Positions 8,390-19,002 are shown, counted from the stretch's first letter. The stretch: 55,486 nt of DNA from Bin87 sp034423575 (GCA_034423575.1 DAOUIF010000019.1:1-55486); one strand, 5' to 3'. Numbers and translations are program-made. The notes: generated by a model not told the origin, from the letters alone.

Positions 8390-9334
8390 TCAGTCAACCT
8401 GCCGCATCACGTCTCCGGCGAACCAGTCCAACCGCTCAAGGGCCTGATTGAGGTCGCTGCCGCGGATGTCGAAAATTATGTGGGAAACGCCCACTTCGGA
8501 ATAGGTATGGACGTCCTCCAGGATGGCGTCAGTTGAACCGGAAAACCGGCGGCGCGGGCCGGACTGAATAGTCTGCGGATCATACAACGGGGCCTTCATT
8601 GACACCTGTATCTCGGCGGGGTCGCGGCCGGCCTGCTCCGCGAACCGGTTGAGGGTTACCAGGTCTCCGGCCAGCTCCTCCGGCTCCAGGGTCGCGGCCG
8701 GTATGGTGCCCACCGGATGCCAGCCGTCGCCGATGGTGGCGGCGCGGCGGATGGCGGGGCGGCTCTGGCCGCCGACCCAGATGGGTGGGTGAGGCTTCTG
8801 GACGGGCTTGGGCAGGAACTGTATGCCCGAGAACTGGACGTACTTGCCGTCGAACTCAGGGTTGGGGCTGGTCCACAGCTCCTTGTAGGCGTGCAGGTAC
8901 TCGTCGGTTACCGCGCCCCGCTCGGCGAAGGGTGGCGTGTCCAGCGCCTCGAACTCCTCTTCCATCCAGCCCACGCCGACGCCCAGGATCAGGCGTCCAC
9001 GTGACAGGACGTCCAGCGTGGCGAGGATTTTGGCGGCCAGGATCGGCGGGCGGTACGGCACGATCATCACGCTGGGAACCATGCGGATGTTCTCGGTGAC
9101 ACCGGCCAGGAAGGTGAGCAGGGTCAGCTGCTCGAAATACTCACCGCTTTCGCCGGTGGGGAACTCGCCGCCCACGGTGTATGGATAGGGCGAGTCGATC
9201 CGGCTGGGCACCAGCACGTGGTCGCCCGCCACCATGCAGTAGAACCCGAGTCGGTCGCCGGTCTGAGCGATCTGGGCCAGCGGACCGGGCTGGGCGTTGG
9301 GGCCGTGATTGGGCAGGTAGAATCCGAACTGCAT
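8390..9334 (-). CDS. LLM-class (probable F420-dependent) oxidoreductase
   Basis: 314 residues from MQFGFYLPNHG, with GGGAGAG seven to eight bases upstream; the frame is open to 9415 but the added segment is not family-like. Luciferase-type landmarks include GDHVLVP near residue 45, LTFLAGVTENIRMVPSVMI, LSRGRLILGVGVGW and the late KPHPPIWVGG segment. The opening FGFYLPNHGP and the GVGVGW motif fit the TIGR03619 group of F420-dependent enzymes. It is part of the leftward catabolic run with the CMD and hydrolase genes. Confidence 0.9.
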   Translation of the reverse strand: MQFGFYLPNHGPNAQPGPLAQIAQTGDRLGFYCMVAGDHVLVPSRIDSPYPYTVGGEFPTGESGEYFEQLTLLTFLAGVTENIRMVPSVMIVPYRPPILAAKILATLDVLSRGRLILGVGVGWMEEEFEALDTPPFAERGAVTDEYLHAYKELWTSPNPEFDGKYVQFSGIQFLPKPVQKPHPPIWVGGQSRPAIRRAATIGDGWHPVGTIPAATLEPEELAGDLVTLNRFAEQAGRDPAEIQVSMKAPLYDPQTIQSGPRRRFSGSTDAILEDVHTYSEVGVSHIIFDIRGSDLNQALERLDWFAGDVMRQVD

Positions 9335-9362
9335 ACTCTCTCCCGGGCGATTTCGAAACCGA

Positions 9363-9491
9363 TTAGAACGTGACGTTGCAACGGGGGCCCATGGAAACGA
9401 GAACAACAATGACACCGATTATGATCAGGCCAGTGGCTGCTCCAAGAACACAGCCACAGCCTTTCTTGAACGAGTCGAAGAAACCGAACAT
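9363..9491 (-). CDS. Small membrane protein, 42 residues, Cys-rich
   Basis: A short minus-strand frame (ATG 9491-9489, TAA 9365-9363) encodes MFGFFDSFKKGCGCVLGAAT followed by a strongly hydrophobic stretch (about residues 22-34) and a short tail with one Cys. Positive charges before and few after the single helix fit a one-span membrane protein, and the CGC pair sits at the membrane edge. No clear Shine-Dalgarno is visible (only CGGGAAA further upstream). It fills a gap that otherwise has no gene. I do not recognise a family. Confidence 0.45.
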   Translation of the reverse strand: MFGFFDSFKKGCGCVLGAATGLIIIGVIVVLVSMGPRCNVTF

Positions 9492-9554
9492 GGTGGAGCA
9501 TTTCCCGTAAACCGGCGGGGTGCCCACTTAGTGCGGTGGTTGGGCCGGCTGCGC

Positions 9555-9563
9555 TGCTATAAT
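9555..9563 (+). promoter_or_regulatory. Extended -10 promoter element upstream of the GlcG-like gene
   Basis: TGCTATAAT is a perfect TATAAT hexamer (9558-9563) with the TGn extension. No good -35 hexamer lies 16-18 bases upstream, which is typical of extended -10 promoters. The -10 is also framed by GCGCT and AGCGC, a small inverted repeat that might bind a regulator. The downstream gene starts at 9642, leaving a leader of about 70 bases. Confidence 0.5.
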
Positions 9564-9641
9564 AGCGCAGCCCGTTGAACCCACTCAACCGGCGCAGGAT
9601 TCAGACAGTTGCAAAACCGGCGCATAAGGAGATCTGTAACC

Positions 9642-10061
9642 ATGCCTAACATCACCCTCGACCAGGCGGAAGCGGTATTGGCAGGGGCGAAAGCCGCCGC
9701 CCTGGAACTCGGTAAAGCGTTCAGTTTTTCGGTGGTGGACGCTCGCGGCGACCTGATTACGATGTGCAAAATGGATGGTTCCGCGTGGCGGACGCCGTAC
9801 GTGTCGCGCGGCAAGGCCCGGGCGTCGGCCTGCTTCGGCGAGCCCAGCGGCGACCTGACCGAGCGGTCCACCACGCCCATCATGCGGGCGGTGATGGAAG
9901 TGGAACGCGGCGAGTTCGTGCCGGGACAGGGCGCGCTCCCCATCTACATGAGCGGGGAGCTGATCGGCGCGGTCGGCGGCAGCGGCGGCACGGCCCAGGA
10001 GGACGAGGACTGCTCACGGGCGGGCATTGCCCGCGTGGCCGGGGCCAGCGCCAGCCGGTAG
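9642..10061 (+). CDS. GlcG/HbpS family heme-degrading-domain protein
   Basis: 139 residues from MPNITLDQAEAVL, preceded by AAGGAG at 9626-9631; the open frame continues upstream to 9609 but without a ribosome site. The fold landmarks of the GlcG/HbpS family are all here: FSVVDARGDLITMCKMDG, RGKARASACFGEPS and a glycine-rich GELIGAVGGSGGTAQEDEDC near the end. Members bind heme, cobalamin or small organic compounds and often sit near oxidoreductases. It ends 28 bases before a strong hairpin shared with the convergent gene. Confidence 0.88.
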   Translation: MPNITLDQAEAVLAGAKAAALELGKAFSFSVVDARGDLITMCKMDGSAWRTPYVSRGKARASACFGEPSGDLTERSTTPIMRAVMEVERGEFVPGQGALPIYMSGELIGAVGGSGGTAQEDEDCSRAGIARVAGASASR

Positions 10062-10089
10062 GGATATCCCCGGCGGCGTAGTAAAGCGA

Positions 10090-10115
10090 GGCCCCGCTCC
10101 GACCGGAGCGGGGCC
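10090..10115. terminator. Bidirectional hairpin terminator
   Basis: Arms GGCCCCGCTCC and GGAGCGGGGCC form a perfect 11-bp stem with a GACC loop between the convergent GlcG-like gene and the ABM-domain gene. Only a short T-rich tail (TTCT) follows on the plus strand. Confidence 0.75.
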
Positions 10116-10144
10116 TTCTGCGGTTCACCGTGCGGAATGCCGCG

Positions 10145-10438
10145 TCAGTCGGTGGACGCGACCTCGAAGTGCTTCACCCAGTACTCGCCGCGGTAGAGGT
10201 GCTCGACTTCGCGGGCGATGTTGGCGCGGAACTCGCTGGTCTCGTAGGCGCGCAGGTCGCCCAGAGTGTCCCAGACGCTGACGCTGATCCCTTCGTCCGG
10301 GTCCTCGGTGCTGCGGATCAATTGCCGCTCTTTCAATCCCTTGGGGGTAGCTCCGATGGCGACGCGCTCGTGGTAGTGTCGCTCAAATTCCTCCCAGGAA
10401 CCCGCACGAAGCTTGCCCCAGACCATCCTGATGAACAT
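10145..10438 (-). CDS. ABM-domain (antibiotic biosynthesis monooxygenase-like) small protein
   Basis: 97 residues with the ferredoxin-like dimeric alpha/beta-barrel pattern: FIRMVWGKLRAGSWEEFERHY, a central GLKERQLIRS strand, ISVSVWDTLGDLRAYE, and a C-terminal strand WVKHFEV. AGGAGG lies about 12 bases before ATG. These proteins are small cofactor-free monooxygenases or heme/quinol-binding proteins, so a catalytic role cannot be fixed. The cytidylate-kinase-like gene is 60 bases upstream on the same strand. Confidence 0.75.
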   Translation of the reverse strand: MFIRMVWGKLRAGSWEEFERHYHERVAIGATPKGLKERQLIRSTEDPDEGISVSVWDTLGDLRAYETSEFRANIAREVEHLYRGEYWVKHFEVASTD

Positions 10439-10497
10439 ATCGGTGTAGCCTCCTTGGTGTTGGGCCGGCCTTCAGCGGCCGGCAGTATGAACGATGT

Positions 10498-11187
10498 TCA
10501 GTGCTCCAGGTCGCCTGCCGCGTGAGCAATTATCTTGGCAGCCGTGGCGTCGCTCATGTGCCCCATGTCCAGCATCATGTGGTACAGGGTTGGGTCGTGG
10601 GGCGACACCTTGAAGAACTTCTGGAAGAACTTGACCCGTGCTTCTTCCAGGCCTTCCAGGTAGGAACGGGCTTCCGTATCGTTGAGGTGCTCGCGTTCCA
10701 TGATGGTTTCCACGCGACGCGACATGGGTGCCAGCATGCCCACGTGGAGCACGCCTGGCGTGTCGCCAAGAATGATGTTGGCGCCGCGGCCGATGATCAC
10801 CACGTGACCCGCCTGGGCCAGGTTGCGCACGACTTCGCGGGTGGTGTCGATGAAGACCTGGTCGTTCACGCGCTGCATCCGTGAAGAGGGTTCTCCGGCC
10901 AACTCGTGGTAAGTTTCGGGCAGCGTCTCGATGCCTACGCCGAGGTCATAGTCACCCGATACCGCAGCTCGTTCCAGGACCCGACCCAGCAGGGCCGTAA
11001 CCCGGTCGCCGAAACGCTCCACGCGTTGTTCCTTGGCGATCAGGTTGGAGACCGGGGAGCCGATGATGCGGGCGGCCTCGGCGAAGACCATGCGGTCCAC
11101 GTAGTTGAGATGCAGGTCATGGGCAACTTGTTGCCCGACGGCGATGGAGCCTGCCCCGATAGGGCCGTTGATGGTTATTACGGGCAT
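10498..11187 (-). CDS. Cytidylate-kinase-like family protein
   Basis: 229 residues from MPVITINGPIGAG, chosen because GGGAGGTGA precedes this ATG; the open frame adds seven residues upstream. The P-loop reads GPIGAGSIAVG (residues 8-18) without the usual Lys, as in the cytidylate kinase-2 (PF13189-type) group. A VVIIGRGANIIL segment and a late R-rich segment (SRRVETIMERE) follow, also as in that group. It likely binds a nucleotide and phosphorylates a small molecule, but the substrate of this group is not settled. It is about 200 bases downstream of pnp. Confidence 0.85.
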   Translation of the reverse strand: MPVITINGPIGAGSIAVGQQVAHDLHLNYVDRMVFAEAARIIGSPVSNLIAKEQRVERFGDRVTALLGRVLERAAVSGDYDLGVGIETLPETYHELAGEPSSRMQRVNDQVFIDTTREVVRNLAQAGHVVIIGRGANIILGDTPGVLHVGMLAPMSRRVETIMEREHLNDTEARSYLEGLEEARVKFFQKFFKVSPHDPTLYHMMLDMGHMSDATAAKIIAHAAGDLEH

Positions 11188-11263
11188 GACATCACCTCCC
11201 AATCCCATTTGGCAGCAGGGCGTATTATGCCTGCATCATACAGCACCGGTTACAGCATAACAT

Positions 11264-11299
11264 AGCGACTCCGATGGCTCAGCGCCCGGCGGAGTCGCT
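11264..11299 (-). terminator. Hairpin between pnp and the kinase-like gene
   Basis: AGCGACTCCG and CGGAGTCGCT form a perfect 10-bp stem around a 16-base loop. On the minus strand it is followed by ATGTTATG, a poor T tract, so it may be a processing or secondary termination structure behind the main pnp hairpin. Confidence 0.5.
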
Positions 11300-11336
11300 A
11301 TTTATCGTTTACGCACGGTCACCTGATGCAAGAGTT

Positions 11337-11359
11337 GGGGCAGGTACGAAACCTGCCCC
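11337..11359 (-). terminator. Terminator hairpin of pnp
   Basis: GGGGCAGGT and ACCTGCCCC pair perfectly over nine bases with a five-base loop, 30 bases after the pnp stop codon. The T tract is weak. Together with the hairpin at 11264-11299 it separates pnp from the next gene. Confidence 0.65.
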
Positions 11360-11389
11360 TTGATGTTTGATTGTGCACGCGCTTGCGGA

Positions 11390-13972
<2,583 letters not shown>

Positions 13973-14057
13973 AACAGCAGTTCTCTCTACCTCTTCTTCC
14001 ATCGTGGTTTTTGATTGCAAATACGGCGGCCGCAGCTCGATGTTCGCTCGTAAATCG

Positions 14058-14164
14058 TCAGAATCAGGATTTACGGGATTTAATGATTGGCAAGATTGGA
14101 AGGTCTCCATCACTGAAGGGTTCCAATCCTGATAATCCCTGGATCTTGAAAATCCTGATGCTGA
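14058..14164. repeat. Dispersed palindromic repeat, copy A (upstream of pnp)
   Basis: The outer arms TCAGAATCAGGATT (14058-14071) and AATCCTGATGCTGA (14151-14164) are inverted repeats with one mismatch in 14. The interior holds further GGATT/AATCC words. Related copies are at 21935-22036, 23379-23464 and 42640-42665. This copy lies between rpsO and pnp and would be in their shared transcript. Confidence 0.75.
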
Positions 14165-14280
14165 CGTTTCCCCGATGGTGACCCAAAAGGCGGCAGGCAG
14201 ACGGGGACACCGGCGGGTCGTCATTCCGGCCGGCTGCGGACGGGGCGTGCGGATGCCGGGTTTCGGCACTTGACGCCGGA

Positions 14281-14547
14281 TTACCGACGCAACCCGAGCC
14301 GGCCGATGAGGCTCTGGTAGCGGCCTACATCCTCGCGGCTGAGATAATTGAGGAGCCGGCGCCGCTTGGAAACCATTGTTACCAAGCCTCGCCGGGAATG
14401 CACGTCCTTGCGGTGGGTGCGGAGGTGGTCGGTCACCTGCCGAATACGCTCGGTGAGCATGGCGACCTGGAGTTCGGTTGAGCCGGTGTCCGACTCGTGC
14501 GCTCGATATTCCTCGATGATCCTTTGCTTGACGTCAGCGTCCAACAT
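14281..14547 (-). CDS. rpsO: 30S ribosomal protein S15
   Basis: 88 residues from MLDADVKQRI, the normal S15 length; the open frame continues upstream to 14646 but the extra 33 residues are not part of S15. Core motifs are all present: HESDTGSTELQVAMLTERI, LTxHLRTHRKDVHSRRGL and the C-terminal RLLNYL...RYQSLI.RLGLR. It binds 16S rRNA early in small-subunit assembly. Downstream of it, across the palindromic repeat, comes pnp. Confidence 0.97.
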   Translation of the reverse strand: MLDADVKQRIIEEYRAHESDTGSTELQVAMLTERIRQVTDHLRTHRKDVHSRRGLVTMVSKRRRLLNYLSREDVGRYQSLIGRLGLRR

Positions 14548-14660
14548 TACGGGCTTCGTACCTTTTCGTTTTGGGTCTCTTCTGTCTTTCGCGAAATAGG
14601 CTAACACGTCATGCCGTAATAGGCAACCTAAGCGCATTTTCGACATTTAGCCATTTCCGT

Positions 14661-14680
14661 TTTGTCGAGTACACGACAAA
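14661..14680. promoter_or_regulatory. 20-base inverted repeat upstream of rpsO, possible operator
   Basis: TTTGTCG and CGACAAA are perfect inverted arms around a six-base centre (AGTACA). It lies about 115 bases upstream of the rpsO start and after the hydrolase terminator, in an AT-richer patch, so it is placed where an rpsO-pnp promoter would be. The symmetry resembles a dimeric repressor site, but I cannot name the regulator. Confidence 0.4.
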
Positions 14681-14803
14681 CTAAAGTGATGGCCCCGCCC
14701 GACGGGAATTTCTTGCTAATGGATTCTATGAAGCCGATGGAGACTTAGATGTCTCATTCGCAAAATGTGAGTGCAGCGGCGGTGCAGAAGATGCAAATAG
14801 GCA

Positions 14804-14829
14804 AGGGGCGCAGTACAGACTGCGCCCCT
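14804..14829 (-). terminator. Terminator of the alpha/beta hydrolase gene
   Basis: AGGGGCGCAG and CTGCGCCCCT form a perfect 10-bp stem with a six-base loop, 29 bases past the stop codon of the minus-strand hydrolase. The following bases on that strand (TTGCCTATTT) are only moderately T-rich. Confidence 0.7.
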
Positions 14830-14858
14830 GCGGCTTTCCGGTTGCTGTCGGCTGTTGG

Positions 14859-15656
14859 TTACGCCAGGAACCCTTCCACCAATTCGACGAAACGGTCGGT
14901 GGCCTCGAGCTCCGGGTGGTGGCCGCAGTTGTCGATGACCTCCAGGCGGCTGCCGGGAATGCGCCGCTGGTACTCCTCGCCCGCGCTCACCGGGATGATG
15001 GCGTCCTGCTGGCCCCAGATGAGCAGCGTCGGCACTCGCTCCAGTCGGTACACCTGGTGCACCAGGCCCGGGTCGTGCATGTAGGGCCGCCACGAGACGC
15101 GGCAGGTGCCTTCCATGGCGTTTTCCCAACGTTCCAGGACGTCCTCCTCCGGCTCGGCAGGGCACACGGTGCGGTACTCGGGCGTGCCGTCAGGGTCCAG
15201 CAGCGAGTCGCGGATGTACATGGGCGGGGTCACTTCGAAGATGTCGTAGATCTGCCCTTCCGGTGGCCGGATGCCGGCGGAGCCCACCAGGATGAGCCGG
15301 CGGAACTGCTGCGGGCACATGGTGGCCAGCTCAGCGGCCAGCCAGCCGCCCAGGGAGAAGCCCATCAGGTCGGCGCCCTCCAGGCCCAGCTTGTCCAGCG
15401 CGCCCAGGTACCAGATGGCCATGTCGTGCATCTTCATGGACCAGTCCAGCTGGTCGGACTGGCCGTAGCCGGGATGCGACGGGATGTGCACCGTGTGGTT
15501 CTGGGCCAGGGCCTCGTGGTAGCGGAGCCAGCCGGGGTGACCCAGCTCGTCGTGCAGGATGACCAGCGGGCTGCCGGAGCCGCCGGTGACGAGCTCCACG
15601 TTGGAGCCGGATACTTCGGTGATGCTGGAAGTCCAGGGTTGGGCGGTTGTGGTCAT
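14859..15656 (-). CDS. Alpha/beta hydrolase
   Basis: 265 residues with an intact catalytic triad: nucleophile elbow GFSLG (near residue 100), Asp in LLIWGQQDAIIP and His in VIDNCGHHPELE. The closest architecture in this window is the hydrolase at 50063, which shares the GIKPQEG-like cap motif (here GIRPPEGQIYDIF) and the CWRPYLH-like segment (here SWRPYMH). The two are therefore probably paralogues acting on related esters or C-C bonds, as in the MhpC/BphD type. Start is the first ATG, with AGAGGA about 12 bases upstream. Confidence 0.9.
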   Translation of the reverse strand: MTTTAQPWTSSITEVSGSNVELVTGGSGSPLVILHDELGHPGWLRYHEALAQNHTVHIPSHPGYGQSDQLDWSMKMHDMAIWYLGALDKLGLEGADLMGFSLGGWLAAELATMCPQQFRRLILVGSAGIRPPEGQIYDIFEVTPPMYIRDSLLDPDGTPEYRTVCPAEPEEDVLERWENAMEGTCRVSWRPYMHDPGLVHQVYRLERVPTLLIWGQQDAIIPVSAGEEYQRRIPGSRLEVIDNCGHHPELEATDRFVELVEGFLA

Positions 15657-15742
15657 GGTTTGGCTAGTCCTCTGGGCGCGGTTTCTCAGGGCGAACGATT
15701 CGGCTGCCCCTCACGCCGGCGGTGCGGGATCAAGTGATGAAA

Positions 15743-15817
15743 TGGAGCGGGCGATGGGATTCGAACCCACGACTTTTTGCTTGGGAAGCAAACACTCTGC
15801 CACTGAGTTACGCCCGC
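15743..15817 (-). tRNA. tRNA-Gly (anticodon CCC), CCA encoded
   Basis: Reading the minus strand, GCGGGCG pairs with CGCCCGC to make a perfect seven-bp acceptor stem. The anticodon stem TTTGC/GCAAA holds the loop TTCCCAA (anticodon CCC), and the T arm GTGGG-TTCGAAT-CCCAT is standard. Discriminator T is followed by an encoded CCA (15743-15745). It reads GGG glycine codons, which are common in this GC-rich sequence. Confidence 0.95.
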
Positions 15818-15912
15818 CCGGGTCGATGAACGCAGTTTGCCACAGGGCGGCGGGCAGGGCAAGGGGCGGGACGTCGGACGACAGCGACGGCGATAGGGAG
15901 AAGGGTTGATCT

Positions 15913-16167
15913 TTACAAGAGCCCCAACCGTTCCAAATCTGCTTCAGTCCAGTTCGTTCCGATCAGGACGCTGCGTAGTGTGCCGAGCGGGAGAGTATCA
16001 CTGGAACGGTGATAATGCACCACTGCACGACGACCATCGCTATGCCGGTAGACGCGTGATGACCCTCCTGAGCGGCGATAACTGAATCCATCACGCTCCA
16101 ACGCGCTGGTCAACTCTCGCACTGGTATGTTCCGGATGCGGCGAGCCAGATCCGAGGGCGACGTCAT
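15913..16167 (-). CDS. HicA-like toxin, active-site His not conserved
   Basis: 84 residues with the double-stranded-RNA-binding-like HicA pattern: VRELTSALERDGFSYRRSGG, then a strand with VYRHSDGRRAVVHYH, then LPLGTLRSVLIGTNWTEADLERL. HicA proteins are mRNA interferases whose key His sits in a G-S-H turn after the first strand. Here the turn reads GGSSR, so the catalytic His is replaced, although later His residues exist. It overlaps the HicB gene by four bases (ATGA), showing translational coupling with antitoxin first. Confidence 0.82.
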   Translation of the reverse strand: MTSPSDLARRIRNIPVRELTSALERDGFSYRRSGGSSRVYRHSDGRRAVVHYHRSSDTLPLGTLRSVLIGTNWTEADLERLGLL

Positions 16168-16385
16168 TGCGTCGCCGTTGGTTCTTGTATAACCACCTCG
16201 CTGTTCTCCAGAAGAATATCGCCGGCTTCGACCATGTCAGCCACGTAGGCCATAGCAGCATCGCTAAGAGCGGCGAGCGCCTCCTCTCGTGTATAGCCCC
16301 AAGCAGCGCATCCGGGGAGATCGTCGATCCACGAACTCCAGCGGCCGTCATCTTCGCGTTCAACCTGCGCTTGGTACACGCCCAT
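16164..16385 (-). CDS. HicB-like antitoxin (short form)
   Basis: 73 residues, with the RNase H-like partial fold of HicB: YQAQVEREDDGRWSSWIDDLPGCAAWGYTREEAL and a following helix ending YVADMVEAGD. It has only a short tail, so the DNA-binding ribbon-helix-helix or HTH domain of longer HicB proteins is missing, and autoregulation may be weak or absent. It lies first, directly upstream of and overlapping the HicA gene. Confidence 0.85.
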   Translation of the reverse strand: MGVYQAQVEREDDGRWSSWIDDLPGCAAWGYTREEALAALSDAAMAYVADMVEAGDILLENSEVVIQEPTATQ

Positions 16386-16739
16386 GGCGATTATCTCCTG
16401 GTGAGCAGAGGCTCGTCCTCGAATAACTTACCGTTTCCAAATGTCGAGTTTGATTTGGCGGGAATACTATCATGTTGCGACCATCCTACGAAGCGGGCAT
16501 AAGCGGGCATAGAGGGAACGGCATGACACCTGAAGGTGCGGTAGATGCCCGGCCAAGGTTTCCCAAAGCGTTGTACTGCCAAACTTCTAACGTAGATACA
16601 GAACTGCTTTGGGCATTTACTGACAGGCTGCGGTCGTAGTTGGATCGAGGACGATGTAAAATGGTTTCCATGAATGGCGTGGGTACAAACGTACCGTGTC
16701 TTAAAATGTTTTTGGCACTAAATTGGAGAAACCGAAACA
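16386..16739. other. Intergenic region, lower GC, no gene
   Basis: About 350 bases between the divergent hicB and HNH genes. Overlapping minus-strand frames (16391-16582, 16486-16785) have no domain or ribosome site and I reject them. The last 100 bases are AT-richer (TTAAAATGTTTTTGGC near 16701-16716), as is the HNH gene, which fits acquired DNA. Divergent promoters must lie here but none is clear. Confidence 0.45.
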
Positions 16740-17354
16740 GTGGATATAAACAATCTTCTCGGCGGCGGTCGGAACTGCCATACATGCAATCATCCCGTTT
16801 CTCGACATAGTTTTTCTACGGGCACTGATGAAGGCGTGCGCATTTATTGCCGAGCTTGTCCACTCACGCAGATGCGGCTGCCCGGTGACGAAGGCGTTTA
16901 TTCTGCGATGCCGTTCTTCGTAGAGGGACCTCCGGGACCGCCTACGCCGTGTTTCGAGGACAAACCGTCACGCGTCAAGATGCGAAATTATTTGCCGATT
17001 TCTCCTACACTCCAACACGACGGCTCAATTCGCTTTAGCGGAGTTGCATTCGCTATTCGTGATCTCGAGAAGTTCCATTACGACAATGACGTACGTGGCG
17101 ACTACAGTTACAAGGCCGTTTTGTGGTGCGAGCAGGAAGGCAGATGCAATGGCTGCCGTGACTGGAAGCGGTTTGAGGACTTGGAGATGGATCGAATAGA
17201 ACCTGGTGCGCACGGTGGCCGCTATGTCGTTGGAAATGTTCAGTTACTTTGCGGGGCTTGTAACAAAATCAAAGGCGACCGACCGATGGGATACCTCAGG
17301 GGCCGGCTGAGAGAACGTGGGAAGCTCATCCAGGAGTGGCTCGCATTCCGATGA
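16740..17354 (+). CDS. HNH endonuclease-like protein with two zinc-binding regions
   Basis: 204 residues from a GTG start, with TTGGAGA about ten bases upstream. Residues 14-40 hold a CHTC...CRAC pair, a likely zinc finger. The C-terminal half is an HNH module: CEQEGRCNGCRDWK, EMDRIEPGAHGGRY (the D/H-containing strand) and NVQLLCGACNKIKGDR. HNH nucleases make breaks in DNA with a divalent metal. The protein could be a stand-alone restriction or homing-type nuclease; no methyltransferase is adjacent (the nearest is at 19684). The AT-richer composition relative to neighbours suggests recent transfer. Confidence 0.82.
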   Translation: MDINNLLGGGRNCHTCNHPVSRHSFSTGTDEGVRIYCRACPLTQMRLPGDEGVYSAMPFFVEGPPGPPTPCFEDKPSRVKMRNYLPISPTLQHDGSIRFSGVAFAIRDLEKFHYDNDVRGDYSYKAVLWCEQEGRCNGCRDWKRFEDLEMDRIEPGAHGGRYVVGNVQLLCGACNKIKGDRPMGYLRGRLRERGKLIQEWLAFR

Positions 17355-17406
17355 TTGTACTACTGTCACAGTAGTAGAAACGCAGAATTGATCATCAATC
17401 GCTCCC

Positions 17407-19002
17407 CTACGCAACCCCCGCCGCTTCCCGCCTCTCCCCCTGAAAGTCTCGCGTTAGCTGGGCCAACAGGAAGAAGATGTTTTCCACTGCGTTGGTGGCC
17501 TCGACGATGATGCGGTGGCGACCGTCGTCTTCCTCGGGGGCCATGGCCAAGTAGCGGGCGCGCACGTCCTGCATCAGGCTGCGACGGTCGCCCATCACCT
17601 GCTCGACGAAAGCCCAGGAGTCGGGGTCGTCCTCTTCCAGGGCGTCCAGGAAGATGAGCAGGGCGGCGTCGGTGCCCTCGACGACGCTGACCTGGAACAT
17701 CTCCAGCATGTCGTCCTCGGGCAGGTCCCGCAGCAGGTCGGGCAGAGTGGAGAACTGCTCCTCCAGCCAGGTGATCAGCTTCTGGCGGCTCAGGACCGCG
17801 TTGCGACGTTCGCTGTCCTGACCCGGGTTGCGCTGACCAAGCTCGGCCAGGAATTCGTCGATGCGGGAGCTCACCTCCAGCGTGGACTGGCGGACGGCGC
17901 CCAGCGGCAACCCCATGCGCGCCTGCTCCAGGTACTCCGAGAACCGACCCAGCACGCGCTTTTGCTCCAGGTGGGCCAGGTCCAGGGCGGTGGTCACGTC
18001 GTTGATGGCCAGGTCGTGGATGAACTGCGGGCGCGACCGTTCCTCCTCGGCGCTGGCTGGCCAGATGCGGGCGAACAGACGCATGGTCCAGTCCGGCGCG
18101 GACAACACCACGATGCGCGACGGCATGCCGAAGACGATCACCGCCAGCGCCATCTGCGGGCCCAGGCCGATTTCCGGCCAGGTCACCAGGGCCTTCACCA
18201 GCGGCACCTGGGCGTACACCTCTATATATAGGAGTATCACCAGTATGATCGCCGAGAAGAAGACCTGGAACGCCCAGAACATGCCCAGCTGCCGCGCGGT
18301 CCCGCTCAATCCCGAGGAGACGACAATCACGCTGATGGCCAGCCCCACGTAGGAGCCGTAGATGTACATCAGCACCTGTTCCACTCCCACCAGCTGGGCC
18401 GCAGCCAGCCCGATGCCGAAGGCCACCACAGGCACCAGCGCCTGCACGATGAACGTCAGCAACGCGCCCAGGATGAAGGACAGGAGAATGGATCCGGCGG
18501 AAAGCTCCAGGCCGGCCTGGAACCACGTCTGCTCCGACAACGGCTGCGCCGACTCCTTGATCAGCACCAGGCCGAAGAGCAGGGCCGCCACGCCGAAGAG
18601 CATGGCGCCGGCCTCCCGGTAGTTGCCCCGGTTCAGACGGGTGATGATGACGCCGCCCACGCCGATGCCGTAGAGCGCGGCGATGCGTATGTCCACCGTC
18701 ACGATGAAGAGGATCAGGCCGACGCCCATCTGCGCGCCCAGGGCGATGGGATAGGCCTGCTTGGCGGAGATCAGCCCCGACCGCAGCATGCTGATGGTGA
18801 TGAAGGTGACGGCCGGCGACGACTGGGTGATGGCGCCGGCCATGGTGCCCCAGCCGAAGGCGGCGAATCGGTTGTCGGCCAGGCGGCTGGCCAGGATCCG
18901 GAGGCGCGGCCCCACCACGGTCTTGAGGTTCTCGGAAAGGAGCCACATCCCGAAGAACAGCAGCCCTACGCCGCCGAGGATGCCGCCGAGCACTGCAATC
19001 AT
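17407..19002 (-). CDS. Na+/phosphate cotransporter family protein (NptA/PhoU-like)
   Basis: 531 residues. The N-terminal 320 residues hold about nine hydrophobic segments and the two-fold repeat of the Na/Pi cotransporter family, with the QSS motif in GAITQSSPAVTFITI near residue 60. The C-terminal 200 residues are helical and soluble (RFSEYLEQARMGLP...), like the PhoU-like domain that such bacterial proteins carry. It likely imports phosphate with sodium. AAGGAG lies seven bases before the ATG. It stands 68 bases downstream of the restriction gene on the same strand. Confidence 0.92.
   Translation of the reverse strand: MIAVLGGILGGVGLLFFGMWLLSENLKTVVGPRLRILASRLADNRFAAFGWGTMAGAITQSSPAVTFITISMLRSGLISAKQAYPIALGAQMGVGLILFIVTVDIRIAALYGIGVGGVIITRLNRGNYREAGAMLFGVAALLFGLVLIKESAQPLSEQTWFQAGLELSAGSILLSFILGALLTFIVQALVPVVAFGIGLAAAQLVGVEQVLMYIYGSYVGLAISVIVVSSGLSGTARQLGMFWAFQVFFSAIILVILLYIEVYAQVPLVKALVTWPEIGLGPQMALAVIVFGMPSRIVVLSAPDWTMRLFARIWPASAEEERSRPQFIHDLAINDVTTALDLAHLEQKRVLGRFSEYLEQARMGLPLGAVRQSTLEVSSRIDEFLAELGQRNPGQDSERRNAVLSRQKLITWLEEQFSTLPDLLRDLPEDDMLEMFQVSVVEGTDAALLIFLDALEEDDPDSWAFVEQVMGDRRSLMQDVRARYLAMAPEEDDGRHRIIVEATNAVENIFFLLAQLTRDFQGERREAAGVA

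Noticed and set aside
17366..18946. 526-codon frame overlapping the Na/Pi cotransporter on the same strand
   Set aside because: Arg/Gly/Pro-rich frame-shifted shadow; the transporter frame has the QSS motif and membrane helices.
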